A stretch of DNA of 64,000 bases from Tatumella ptyseos ATCC 33301 (GTDB lineage: Bacteria; Pseudomonadota; Gammaproteobacteria; Enterobacterales; Enterobacteriaceae): assembly GCF_000735525.1 (NCBI RefSeq), contig NZ_JMPR01000035.1, forward strand, positions 62,001 through 126,000. The letters run 5' to 3'. The notes under the pieces are model-generated. The model made no database searches. It had not been told where the DNA came from and saw nothing but the letters and a program-made list of their open reading frames with translations. Within the stretch, counting starts at the first letter, position 1; every line of letters begins with the position of its first letter. Positions 57,590 through 64,000 of the stretch are shown here, piece by piece. The translations under genes and the position numbers were made by a program.

Positions 57590-58525
57590 ATGAGCGAAAA
57601 GTTACAAAAAGTTTTAGCACGTGCCGGGCACGGTTCCCGACGTGAAATCGAATCTGTTATCTCCGCAGGTCGGGTCAGTGTTGATGGTAAAGTTGCCACA
57701 CTGGGTGACCGCGTTGATACGAATACCGCGCTTAAAATTCGTATTGACGGGCACCTTGTCCGGGTGGCTGAAAGCGCGTCTCAGGTATGCCGTGTTCTGG
57801 CGTACTACAAACCGGAAGGTGAGCTCTGTACCCGCAATGATCCTGAAGGTCGCCCGACGGTGTTTGATCGTCTGCCACGACTGAACGGTGCCCGCTGGAT
57901 AGCGGTCGGTCGTCTTGATGTGAATACCTGCGGTCTGTTGCTGTTCACCACTGACGGTGAACTGGCGAACCGGCTGATGCACCCGAGCCGTGAAGTTGAA
58001 CGCGAATACGCCGTGCGTGTTTTTGGCCAGATTGATGATGATAAAATCCGTCAGTTAAGCTTAGGCGTACAACTTGAAGATGGTCCTGCGGCCTTTAAAA
58101 CCCTGAAGTTCGGGGGCGGTGAAGGGCTTAACCAGTGGTATAACGTTACCCTGACAGAAGGTCGTAACCGTGAAGTCCGCCGGTTATGGGAAGCCGTGGG
58201 TGTCCAGGTTAGTCGCCTGATCCGTGTCCGTTATGGCGATATTCCTCTGCCGAAAGGATTACCCCGCGGTGGTTACACAGAGATGGACCTGACCTCAGTG
58301 AACTATCTTCGCCAGCTGGTGGGAATGCCTGATGAGACTGAAACGAAGCTTGCGGTGGAGAAGGATCGTCGTCGTACCAAAGCGAACCAAATCCGTCGAG
58401 CCGTGAAACGACATACTCAGGTCAGTAGTAATGGCAATGGGCGTCGTTCCACCCAGGGACGTCCGGGTTCGGGCCGTCCGGGGTCAGCAAAGCCGGTTTC
58501 TAAACGTAATAAAGGACAGGGCTGA
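57590..58525 (+). CDS. rluB: RluB, 23S rRNA pseudouridine-2605 synthase
   Basis: RluB modifies U2605 of 23S rRNA. The 311-residue protein has an N-terminal S4 RNA-binding domain (about 1-65: [19 protein letters not shown]) and the RsuA-type catalytic domain with the aspartate in [15 protein letters not shown] near residue 110. The basic, Arg-Gly-rich tail (from about 262) is typical. ATG 57590 lies after GCGACAGTGAGGCTGC, with GAGG. A terminator with seven T follows. Confidence 0.97.
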   Translation: MSEKLQKVLARAGHGSRREIESVISAGRVSVDGKVATLGDRVDTNTALKIRIDGHLVRVAESASQVCRVLAYYKPEGELCTRNDPEGRPTVFDRLPRLNGARWIAVGRLDVNTCGLLLFTTDGELANRLMHPSREVEREYAVRVFGQIDDDKIRQLSLGVQLEDGPAAFKTLKFGGGEGLNQWYNVTLTEGRNREVRRLWEAVGVQVSRLIRVRYGDIPLPKGLPRGGYTEMDLTSVNYLRQLVGMPDETETKLAVEKDRRRTKANQIRRAVKRHTQVSSNGNGRRSTQGRPGSGRPGSAKPVSKRNKGQG

Positions 58526-58550
58526 TTTTTCAGCGTTAGTCAGACTAAGA

Positions 58551-58573
58551 CCCCGCGACTGCGGGGTTTTTTT
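58551..58573 (+). terminator. rluB terminator
   Basis: CCCCGC and GCGGGG form a 6-bp stem with a GACT loop and are followed by seven T. It lies between the convergent rluB and yciK, three bases from the yciK stop. Confidence 0.92.
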
Positions 58574-58575
58574 AT

Positions 58576-59337
58576 CTATTCCGCCGGGCCGGCTTTTCTG
58601 CCGGGCTGAGCATCAAAACTGATACCTGTTTTCCCCAGGCTTTCATCACTCATCAGATACAGGTAGACCGGCATAATATCGGCCGGGGTTTTCAGGCGCG
58701 CAGCATCCTCTTCAGGAAAAGCGCTGGCACGCATCGAGGTACGTGTCCCCCCCGGGTTGATACAGTTGACCCGCAACGCAGTCTCCTTATATTCGGCTGC
58801 CAGTACCTGCATCATCCCTTCGGTGGCAAATTTGGAAACGGCATAGGTTCCCCATCCGGCCCGTCCTTCACGGCCGACACTCGATGTGGTAAAGACCAGC
58901 GACGGTGCGGGTGCCGTAAGCAATTGAGGCAGCAGGGCCTGGGTCAGGAAAAACGTCGTATCCAGGTTCACTTTCATGACCTGTGACCACTCTGCCGGCG
59001 GAATGTCCGCCATCGGCTGAAGGGTGCCGAGGATGCTGGCATTATGCAGAACACCGTCTAATTGCGGGGTGAGTGCGGCAACTTCCGCGGCAAATTGCCG
59101 GCAGTCTTCCGGGGTTGCGGTCGCAAAATCCAGTACCAGTACCGGCGCAGGTGTCAGTCCCGCGGCGGCAATATCGTCACGGACCTGATTGAGCTTTTGG
59201 CGGTTTCTGCCAGCCAGCAGTACCCTGGCCCCCTGACGGGCGAACGTCAGGGCCGCTTCGCGACCTATGCCGTCTGAGGCACCGGTGACCAGAAGGGTAC
59301 GATTTTTCAACACGTTGGTTTGTTGCTGAGCATTCAC
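58576..59337 (-). CDS. yciK: YciK, short-chain dehydrogenase/reductase
   Basis: The 253-residue SDR protein has the NAD(P) motif TGASDGIGRE near residues 19-28, the NASILG segment, the catalytic serine in FTTSSVGREG and Y-x3-K in YAVSKFA. Its substrate is not established. In E. coli it forms a block with btuR; here it converges with rluB and no btuR is present. The start codon is followed 172 bases upstream by the sohB start on the other strand. Confidence 0.95.
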   Translation of the reverse strand: MNAQQQTNVLKNRTLLVTGASDGIGREAALTFARQGARVLLAGRNRQKLNQVRDDIAAAGLTPAPVLVLDFATATPEDCRQFAAEVAALTPQLDGVLHNASILGTLQPMADIPPAEWSQVMKVNLDTTFFLTQALLPQLLTAPAPSLVFTTSSVGREGRAGWGTYAVSKFATEGMMQVLAAEYKETALRVNCINPGGTRTSMRASAFPEEDAARLKTPADIMPVYLYLMSDESLGKTGISFDAQPGRKAGPAE

Positions 59338-59509
59338 AGGCGGGTCCTTTGTTTTTAAAATTTCATGCAGTTATGCCGAAAATTATCCTATGGTACACTA
59401 AGATAACATGCTGTTAATTTCCAGCTTAGCGGCCGGTTTCTGCGCCCCTCAGTGCGTCAGGCCGGTCAGGAAAACATGCGTTTAACCGAAATTGACTAAG
59501 GTGGACTGA

Positions 59510-60556
59510 GTGAGTTTTATTGCAGAATATGGATTATTTTTAGCGAAAATTGTCACTGTTGTCGTTGCTATTATTGCGCTGGCAGTGGCCATTGTGAGCC
59601 TGTCTTCCCGTAAAAAAGGGGGACAAGGCCAGCTTCAGTTAGGGCACCCGGGGGAGGATTACCAGACCCTGAAACAGACTCTGGCGGTCGCGAAACTGCC
59701 GGAGCATGAACAAAAACTGTTCCTGAAAGCGGAAAAAAAACAGCGCAAAGAAAAAGCTAAAGCCGATAAGGCGAAGGCCAAACAGGGGCTTAGTGAAGAG
59801 AGTAAAAACACCCTGTTCCTGCTGGATTTTAAAGGCAGCATGGATGCGGGGGAAGTAGCCTCATTGCGTAAAGAAATTTCTGCTGTATTGTCGGTGGCTT
59901 CTGCCGGAGATGAAGTGTTGTTACGTCTGGAAAGTCCGGGCGGAGTCGTGCATGGCTATGGCCTGGCGGCATCACAGTTGCAACGCCTTCGTGATCACAA
60001 TATTCCCCTGACGGCTGTGGTCGACAAGGTGGCCGCCAGCGGCGGTTATATGATGGCCTGTGTCGCGTCACGGATCATTGCGGCGCCGTTTGCTATTATC
60101 GGCTCTATCGGGGTCGTTGCACAGGTGCCTAACTTCAACCGGTTGCTGAAACGCAATGACATTGATATTGAGCTCCACACGGCCGGACAATATAAACGCA
60201 CTCTGACGCTGCTGGGTGAGAATACGGAAGAAGGGCGCGAGAAATTCCGTGAAGACCTGAACGAAACGCATCAGTTGTTTAAATCGTTTGTTCATCAGAT
60301 GCGCCCGGGGCTGGATATTGATTCAGTAGCCACCGGTGAACACTGGTATGGTCGTCAGGCGCTGGAAAATGGCCTGGTGGATGAAATCGCCACCAGTGAT
60401 GAAGTGATTATCCGCCAGATGGATAAGTTTACTATCCTGTCGGTCAGCTACAGTAAAAAGAAAAGCATCATTGAGCGTTTCACTCAGAGCGGTGCGCAGG
60501 TCGCTGAACGTATGCTCCAGAAATGGTGGCAACGTGGTGAAAAACCGCTACTTTAA
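59510..60556 (+). CDS. sohB: SohB, S49 family inner-membrane protease
   Basis: SohB is a periplasmic-side or membrane-linked protease that in excess suppresses loss of DegP. The 348-residue protein has an N-terminal membrane helix (about 8-30), a charged Lys-Ala-rich coiled region (80-98), and one S49 domain with LESPGGVVHGYG and the catalytic serine in KVAASGGYMMA. The lysine is in AGQYKRTLTLLG. The start is GTG 59510 with AAGGTGG seven bases upstream. It ends GEKPLL, as in E. coli. Confidence 0.95.
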   Translation: MSFIAEYGLFLAKIVTVVVAIIALAVAIVSLSSRKKGGQGQLQLGHPGEDYQTLKQTLAVAKLPEHEQKLFLKAEKKQRKEKAKADKAKAKQGLSEESKNTLFLLDFKGSMDAGEVASLRKEISAVLSVASAGDEVLLRLESPGGVVHGYGLAASQLQRLRDHNIPLTAVVDKVAASGGYMMACVASRIIAAPFAIIGSIGVVAQVPNFNRLLKRNDIDIELHTAGQYKRTLTLLGENTEEGREKFREDLNETHQLFKSFVHQMRPGLDIDSVATGEHWYGRQALENGLVDEIATSDEVIIRQMDKFTILSVSYSKKKSIIERFTQSGAQVAERMLQKWWQRGEKPLL

Positions 60557-60584
60557 AGGGTAGTCAGTGGCTCTGATACCGAAA

Positions 60585-60612
60585 AATGACCCCGGGATTT
60601 CCCGGGGTCATT
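60585..60612 (+). terminator. sohB terminator overlapping the yciN stop
   Basis: AATGACCCCGGG and CCCGGGGTCATT form a perfect 12-bp stem with an ATTT loop. The last bases fall on the stop codon of the convergent yciN. Confidence 0.85.
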
Positions 60613-60859
60613 GTTTCAGACGGTAGCGTGATGATAAGTTCAGCGTCAGAAACTTAAACACGTTAAACACTGCGGTGGTCTGACGTGTCGGTAAGCCCTG
60701 TGCATCGGTGAACAGTGGGCCGCTGAACATCAGGAGTCCGTTCTTTTCATCTACGCCTGTCACCTGCATTGCCGAAAAGTAGTCATCATGGCCGGTCATT
60801 GATTGATTAGCGATGTTGAGCAGCGCTGTTTTATCTATATATTCAGGGTGTTCAGACAT
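60608..60859 (-). CDS. yciN: YciN, small DUF2498 family protein
   Basis: The 83-residue protein corresponds to E. coli YciN (83). Conserved blocks are IDKTALLNIANQ, TGVDEKNGLLMFSGPLF and GLPTRQTTAVFNVFKFL. ATG 60859 with GAGGAAAACA upstream is the right start; a frame extending 44 codons upstream is not homologous. Function is unknown. It lies between sohB and topA as in E. coli. Confidence 0.94.
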   Translation of the reverse strand: MSEHPEYIDKTALLNIANQSMTGHDDYFSAMQVTGVDEKNGLLMFSGPLFTDAQGLPTRQTTAVFNVFKFLTLNLSSRYRLKQ

Positions 60860-61221
60860 TGTTTTCCTCACTTGAGATAAAGTCATGGCAAAGAGTGTGG
60901 GTATTGTAAGCGGTTTGACCGGGCACCACAAAAATTTTGCTGGTGCAGACGGGCGGAAATTTGTCAGGATGCTAATAAAGTTGCGTCTCAAATTTTATCA
61001 GGTAGAGTGTGGACGATTTGCGAATCAGGGAGCCCGCTTCACGACCGGCCGGGGAACTAAAGTAAAAGATTATTTTAATCATACTGTTATTTCCGGGCTA
61101 TTATCAGTTATCAATGGATCATGGCGTGAACTGCGGGAGTCAGCAGCAAGTAGCGTTGTTGCAAATCAGGGGAGTTCTCCTCTCCCGTTCTTCAGGACGT
61201 TTTTATTAGGTAAAGTTATCT
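60860..61221. other. topA upstream region (362 bp)
   Basis: No gene is seen. It must hold the divergent promoters of yciN and topA. E. coli topA has several promoters that sense supercoiling and heat shock, but I cannot assign individual boxes here with confidence. Confidence 0.5.
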
Positions 61222-63819
61222 ATGGGTAAAGCACTCGTTATTGTTGAGTCACCGGCAAAGGCTAAAACTATTAATAAATACCTTGGCAGTGGCTTTGTCG
61301 TTAAGTCCAGCGTAGGTCATATTCGGGACCTGCCGACCAGCGGGTCTCTGGCTAAGAAGACGGCAGAAGCCGGTAAAGCCAAAACAGCAAAGTCAGGAAA
61401 AAAAGACGAGAAGGCCGCTCTGGTGAACCGCATGGGTGTCGATCCATGGCACAACTGGGAAGCCAACTACCAGATTTTACCGGGTAAAGAAAAAGTCGTT
61501 TCTGAATTACAAACCCTGGCAGCGGATGCTGACCATATTTATCTCGCAACGGATTTGGACCGCGAAGGAGAGGCGATTGCCTGGCACCTGCGTGAGGTCA
61601 TCGGTGGAGACGATTCGCGCTTCAGCCGCGTTGTGTTTAACGAGATCACTAAGAATGCGATCCGTCAGGCCTTTGAAGAGCCGGGTGAACTGAATATCGA
61701 TCGTGTTAATGCCCAGCAGGCACGTCGCTTTATGGACCGTGTGGTCGGCTACATGGTGTCGCCTCTGTTGTGGAAAAAAGTTGCGCGCGGTTTATCCGCC
61801 GGTCGCGTTCAGTCAGTTGCTGTGCGGCTGGTGGTAGAGCGTGAGCGTGAAATCAAAGCCTTTGTCCCGGAAGAATATTGGGAAGTTGATGCCCGGCTGA
61901 ATACCCCGCAGGGGACCGAGCTGCTGATGCGTGTATCGCATCATCACGACAAAGCCTTCCGCCCGGTCAATAAAGAGACGACCCGGGCCGCTGTCGCTGA
62001 ACTGGAAAAAGCGACGTATCAGGTCACGGAGCGGGAAGATAAACCCACCAGCAGTAAGCCTGGCGCACCTTTTATTACTTCAACGTTGCAACAGGCGGCG
62101 AGTACCCGTCTGGGCTACGGTGTAAAGAAAACCATGATGCTGGCGCAGCGACTCTATGAGAGCGGCCACATCACGTATATGCGTACGGATTCCACCAACC
62201 TGAGCCAGGACGCGATTGAAATGGCCCGGGGGTATATTGACGGTAATTTCGGTAATAACTACCTGCCGGAAAAGGCCAATATTTATACCAATAAAGATAA
62301 TTCTCAGGAAGCGCACGAAGCTATCCGTCCGTCTGACGTCAATGTGCTTGCCGAACAACTGAAAGACATGGAAGCAGACGCGCAGAAGTTATATCAGCTG
62401 ATCTGGCGTCAGTTCGTCGCCTGTCAGATGGTTCCGGCGAAATATGACTCCACCACTCTGACCGTGATGGCGGGGGATTATCGTCTGAAAGCGAAAGGAC
62501 GTACGTTGCGCTTTGATGGCTGGACGCGTGTCATGCCGGCATTACGCAAAAACGATGATGATCTGACGCTGCCGGCCATTGAGGTAGGTGATGCACCTGC
62601 GCTGCTGGAAGTGCTGCCTGCACAGCATTTTACTAAGCCTCCGGCCCGTTTCAGTGAAGCTTCGCTGGTACGTGAGCTTGAAAAACGGGGCATTGGCCGT
62701 CCTTCGACCTATGCCTCTATCATCTCTACCATCCAGGACCGTGGCTATGTCCGGGTCGAAAGCCGTCGTTTCTATGCAGAAAAGATGGGTGAAATTGTTA
62801 CCGATCGTCTGGAAGCTAATTTCCGCGAATTGATGAATTATGATTTCACCGCACGTATGGAAGATAACCTCGATCAGGTAGCGAATGATCAGGCCGAATG
62901 GCGTGCGGTGCTGGATCATTTCTTCACGGACTTCAGTGATCAATTGCAGAAAGCAGATAAGGATCCTGAAGAAGGAGGCATGCAACCGAACCAGATGGTG
63001 CTGACCTCTATCGAATGTCCGACCTGTCAGCGGCATATGGGTATTCGTACCGCCACCACCGGGGTTTTCCTGGGCTGTTCCGGGTATGCGCTGCCGCCGA
63101 AAGAGCGCTGTAAGCAGACCATTAACCTGATCCCTGAAAATGAAGTTCTTAATATTCTGGAAGGGGACGATGCGGAAACTAACGCTTTGCGTGCGCGTCC
63201 GCGCTGCCAAAAATGCGGTACCGCTATGGACAGCTACCTGATCGATGAAAAGCGCAAACTGCATGTCTGTGGTAATAACCCTTCCTGTGACGGGTATGAA
63301 ATCGAAGAGGGTGAATTCCGTATTAAAGGCTATGACGGCCCGGTGGTGGAATGCGAAAAATGTGGCAGCGAAATGCACCTGAAAATGGGACGTTTCGGTA
63401 AATACATGGCCTGTACCAACGACGAGTGTAAGAATACCCGTAAAATCCTTCGTAACGGCGATGTTGCTCCGCCGAAAGAAGACCCGGTACCTTTACCTGA
63501 ACTTGCCTGCGAAAAGTCTGACGCCTATTTTGTGCTGCGTGACGGGGCTGCCGGTATTTTCCTGGCTGCGAATACCTTCCCTAAATCCCGCGAGACACGA
63601 GCTCCGCTGGTGGAAGAGTTGCAACGGTTCAGCGACCGTTTGCCGGAGAAGTTTATTTATCTGACTCAGGCACCGGCCGTTGATCCCCAGGGGAATAAAA
63701 CGCTGGTCCGGTTTAGTCGTAAGACCAAACAGCAATATGTTTCTTCGGAAAAAGACGGTAAAGCGACCGGCTGGTCGATGTTCTTTATTGACGGGCAGTG
63801 GCAGGAAGTTAAAAAGTAG
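61222..63819 (+). CDS. topA: TopA, DNA topoisomerase I
   Basis: This type IA enzyme relaxes negative supercoils. The 865 residues equal E. coli TopA. The TOPRIM domain begins [21 protein letters not shown] with the acidic [15 protein letters not shown]. The active-site tyrosine is Y319 in [13 protein letters not shown]. Three C-terminal zinc ribbons are seen as C-x2-C pairs (CPTC, CQKC and CEKC with later partners), and a zinc-free DNA-binding tail ends in [11 protein letters not shown]. The next gene in E. coli, cysB, would lie beyond the window. Confidence 0.98.
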   Translation: MGKALVIVESPAKAKTINKYLGSGFVVKSSVGHIRDLPTSGSLAKKTAEAGKAKTAKSGKKDEKAALVNRMGVDPWHNWEANYQILPGKEKVVSELQTLAADADHIYLATDLDREGEAIAWHLREVIGGDDSRFSRVVFNEITKNAIRQAFEEPGELNIDRVNAQQARRFMDRVVGYMVSPLLWKKVARGLSAGRVQSVAVRLVVEREREIKAFVPEEYWEVDARLNTPQGTELLMRVSHHHDKAFRPVNKETTRAAVAELEKATYQVTEREDKPTSSKPGAPFITSTLQQAASTRLGYGVKKTMMLAQRLYESGHITYMRTDSTNLSQDAIEMARGYIDGNFGNNYLPEKANIYTNKDNSQEAHEAIRPSDVNVLAEQLKDMEADAQKLYQLIWRQFVACQMVPAKYDSTTLTVMAGDYRLKAKGRTLRFDGWTRVMPALRKNDDDLTLPAIEVGDAPALLEVLPAQHFTKPPARFSEASLVRELEKRGIGRPSTYASIISTIQDRGYVRVESRRFYAEKMGEIVTDRLEANFRELMNYDFTARMEDNLDQVANDQAEWRAVLDHFFTDFSDQLQKADKDPEEGGMQPNQMVLTSIECPTCQRHMGIRTATTGVFLGCSGYALPPKERCKQTINLIPENEVLNILEGDDAETNALRARPRCQKCGTAMDSYLIDEKRKLHVCGNNPSCDGYEIEEGEFRIKGYDGPVVECEKCGSEMHLKMGRFGKYMACTNDECKNTRKILRNGDVAPPKEDPVPLPELACEKSDAYFVLRDGAAGIFLAANTFPKSRETRAPLVEELQRFSDRLPEKFIYLTQAPAVDPQGNKTLVRFSRKTKQQYVSSEKDGKATGWSMFFIDGQWQEVKK

Positions 63820-63867
63820 CGTTTTCTGTGATTCGTCCTGACCCGGGTTGATATTCATCAGCCCGAT

Positions 63868-63899
63868 AACGCCCGGTGAACTTTACCGGGCGTTTTTTA
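63868..63899 (+). terminator. topA terminator
   Basis: AACGCCCGGT and ACCGGGCGTT form a 10-bp stem with a seven-base loop, followed by TTTTATT. It lies 48 bases after topA. The last 100 bases of the window show no gene. Confidence 0.9.
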
Positions 63900-64000
63900 T
63901 TATTCCTGATGCTTCGCTCCCTCCGGAAGTCGGGAAGCCGGTAAAACAATGATGGCGATAAGCTGTCTTGTGATAATTGCGGTCAGGTATTACCCGAACT

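Noticed and set aside
61352-63858. Long antisense frames inside topA, and similar ones inside trp, opp, adhE and ycgB
   Set aside because: They are shadows of strongly coding genes on the other strand, with no homology of their own.

Overview
The window is chromosomal DNA from a member of the Enterobacterales. Nearly every gene has a close Escherichia coli counterpart. The run adhE-ychE-oppABCDF-yciU-cls-yciY-yciI-tonB-yciABC-ompW-trp-rnm-yciO-rluB-yciK-sohB-yciN-topA is collinear with E. coli minutes 27-28. The rest joins blocks that are separate in E. coli: ycgMN-dsbB-fadR-ycgB-dadAX-cvrA, yeaHG-mipA-yeaD-gapA-msrB-yeaC, and ansA-sppA-ydjA-topB-xthA. Several genes E. coli carries at these junctions are missing: nhaB, selD, rssA, kch, yciQ, btuR and yciEFG. 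TrpG and TrpD are separate proteins, as in Serratia, Yersinia and Erwinia-type lineages. I infer an Erwiniaceae-like organism (Pantoea, Erwinia or Tatumella type), but the genus is not proven by the sequence.

Layout. 1-6.8 kb: end of ycgM, ycgN, dsbB, the fatty-acid regulator fadR, the SpoVR-like ycgB and the alanine-catabolic pair dadA-dadX. 6.9-10.3 kb: a drug-efflux type MFS transporter, the cation/proton antiporter cvrA and a 32-residue membrane peptide like YoaK. 10.5-13.9 kb: the stress kinase operon yeaG-yeaH behind a sigma-54 type promoter. 14.2-24.9 kb: mipA, yeaD, gapA, msrB-yeaC, ansA, sppA, ydjA, topB and xthA. 25.3-31.8 kb: one tRNA-Tyr, purU, a frameshifted ychJ, rssB, galU, a UDP-sugar epimerase (uge), hns and tdk. 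31.9-41.7 kb: adhE, ychE and the complete oligopeptide permease operon, also behind a sigma-54 type promoter. 42-48.9 kb: yciU, cls, yciY, yciI, tonB, yciABC, ompW and a BON-domain lipoprotein. 49-55.8 kb: a complete trp operon with promoter-operator, leader peptide and attenuator. 55.9-63.9 kb: rnm, yciO, rluB, yciK, sohB, yciN and topA.

How the genes work together. Tryptophan synthesis is controlled by a TrpR operator nearly identical to that of E. coli and by a leader peptide with tandem Trp codons. A nitrogen-stress theme links the YeaG kinase operon and the peptide-import operon, because each has a GG-N10-GC sigma-54 element. An anaerobic theme is seen in FNR-type sites before ompW and adhE. 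TonB has the conserved Fur/promoter region.

No mobile element, CRISPR array, prophage or defence locus was found, and I see no cluster that looks like an undescribed multi-gene system. The most interesting signals are regulatory or small: the two sigma-54 promoters, the YoaK-like peptide, the single-T frameshift in ychJ, the adhE leader inverted repeat, a mini-ORF overlapping the msrB start, and the pattern of gene losses.
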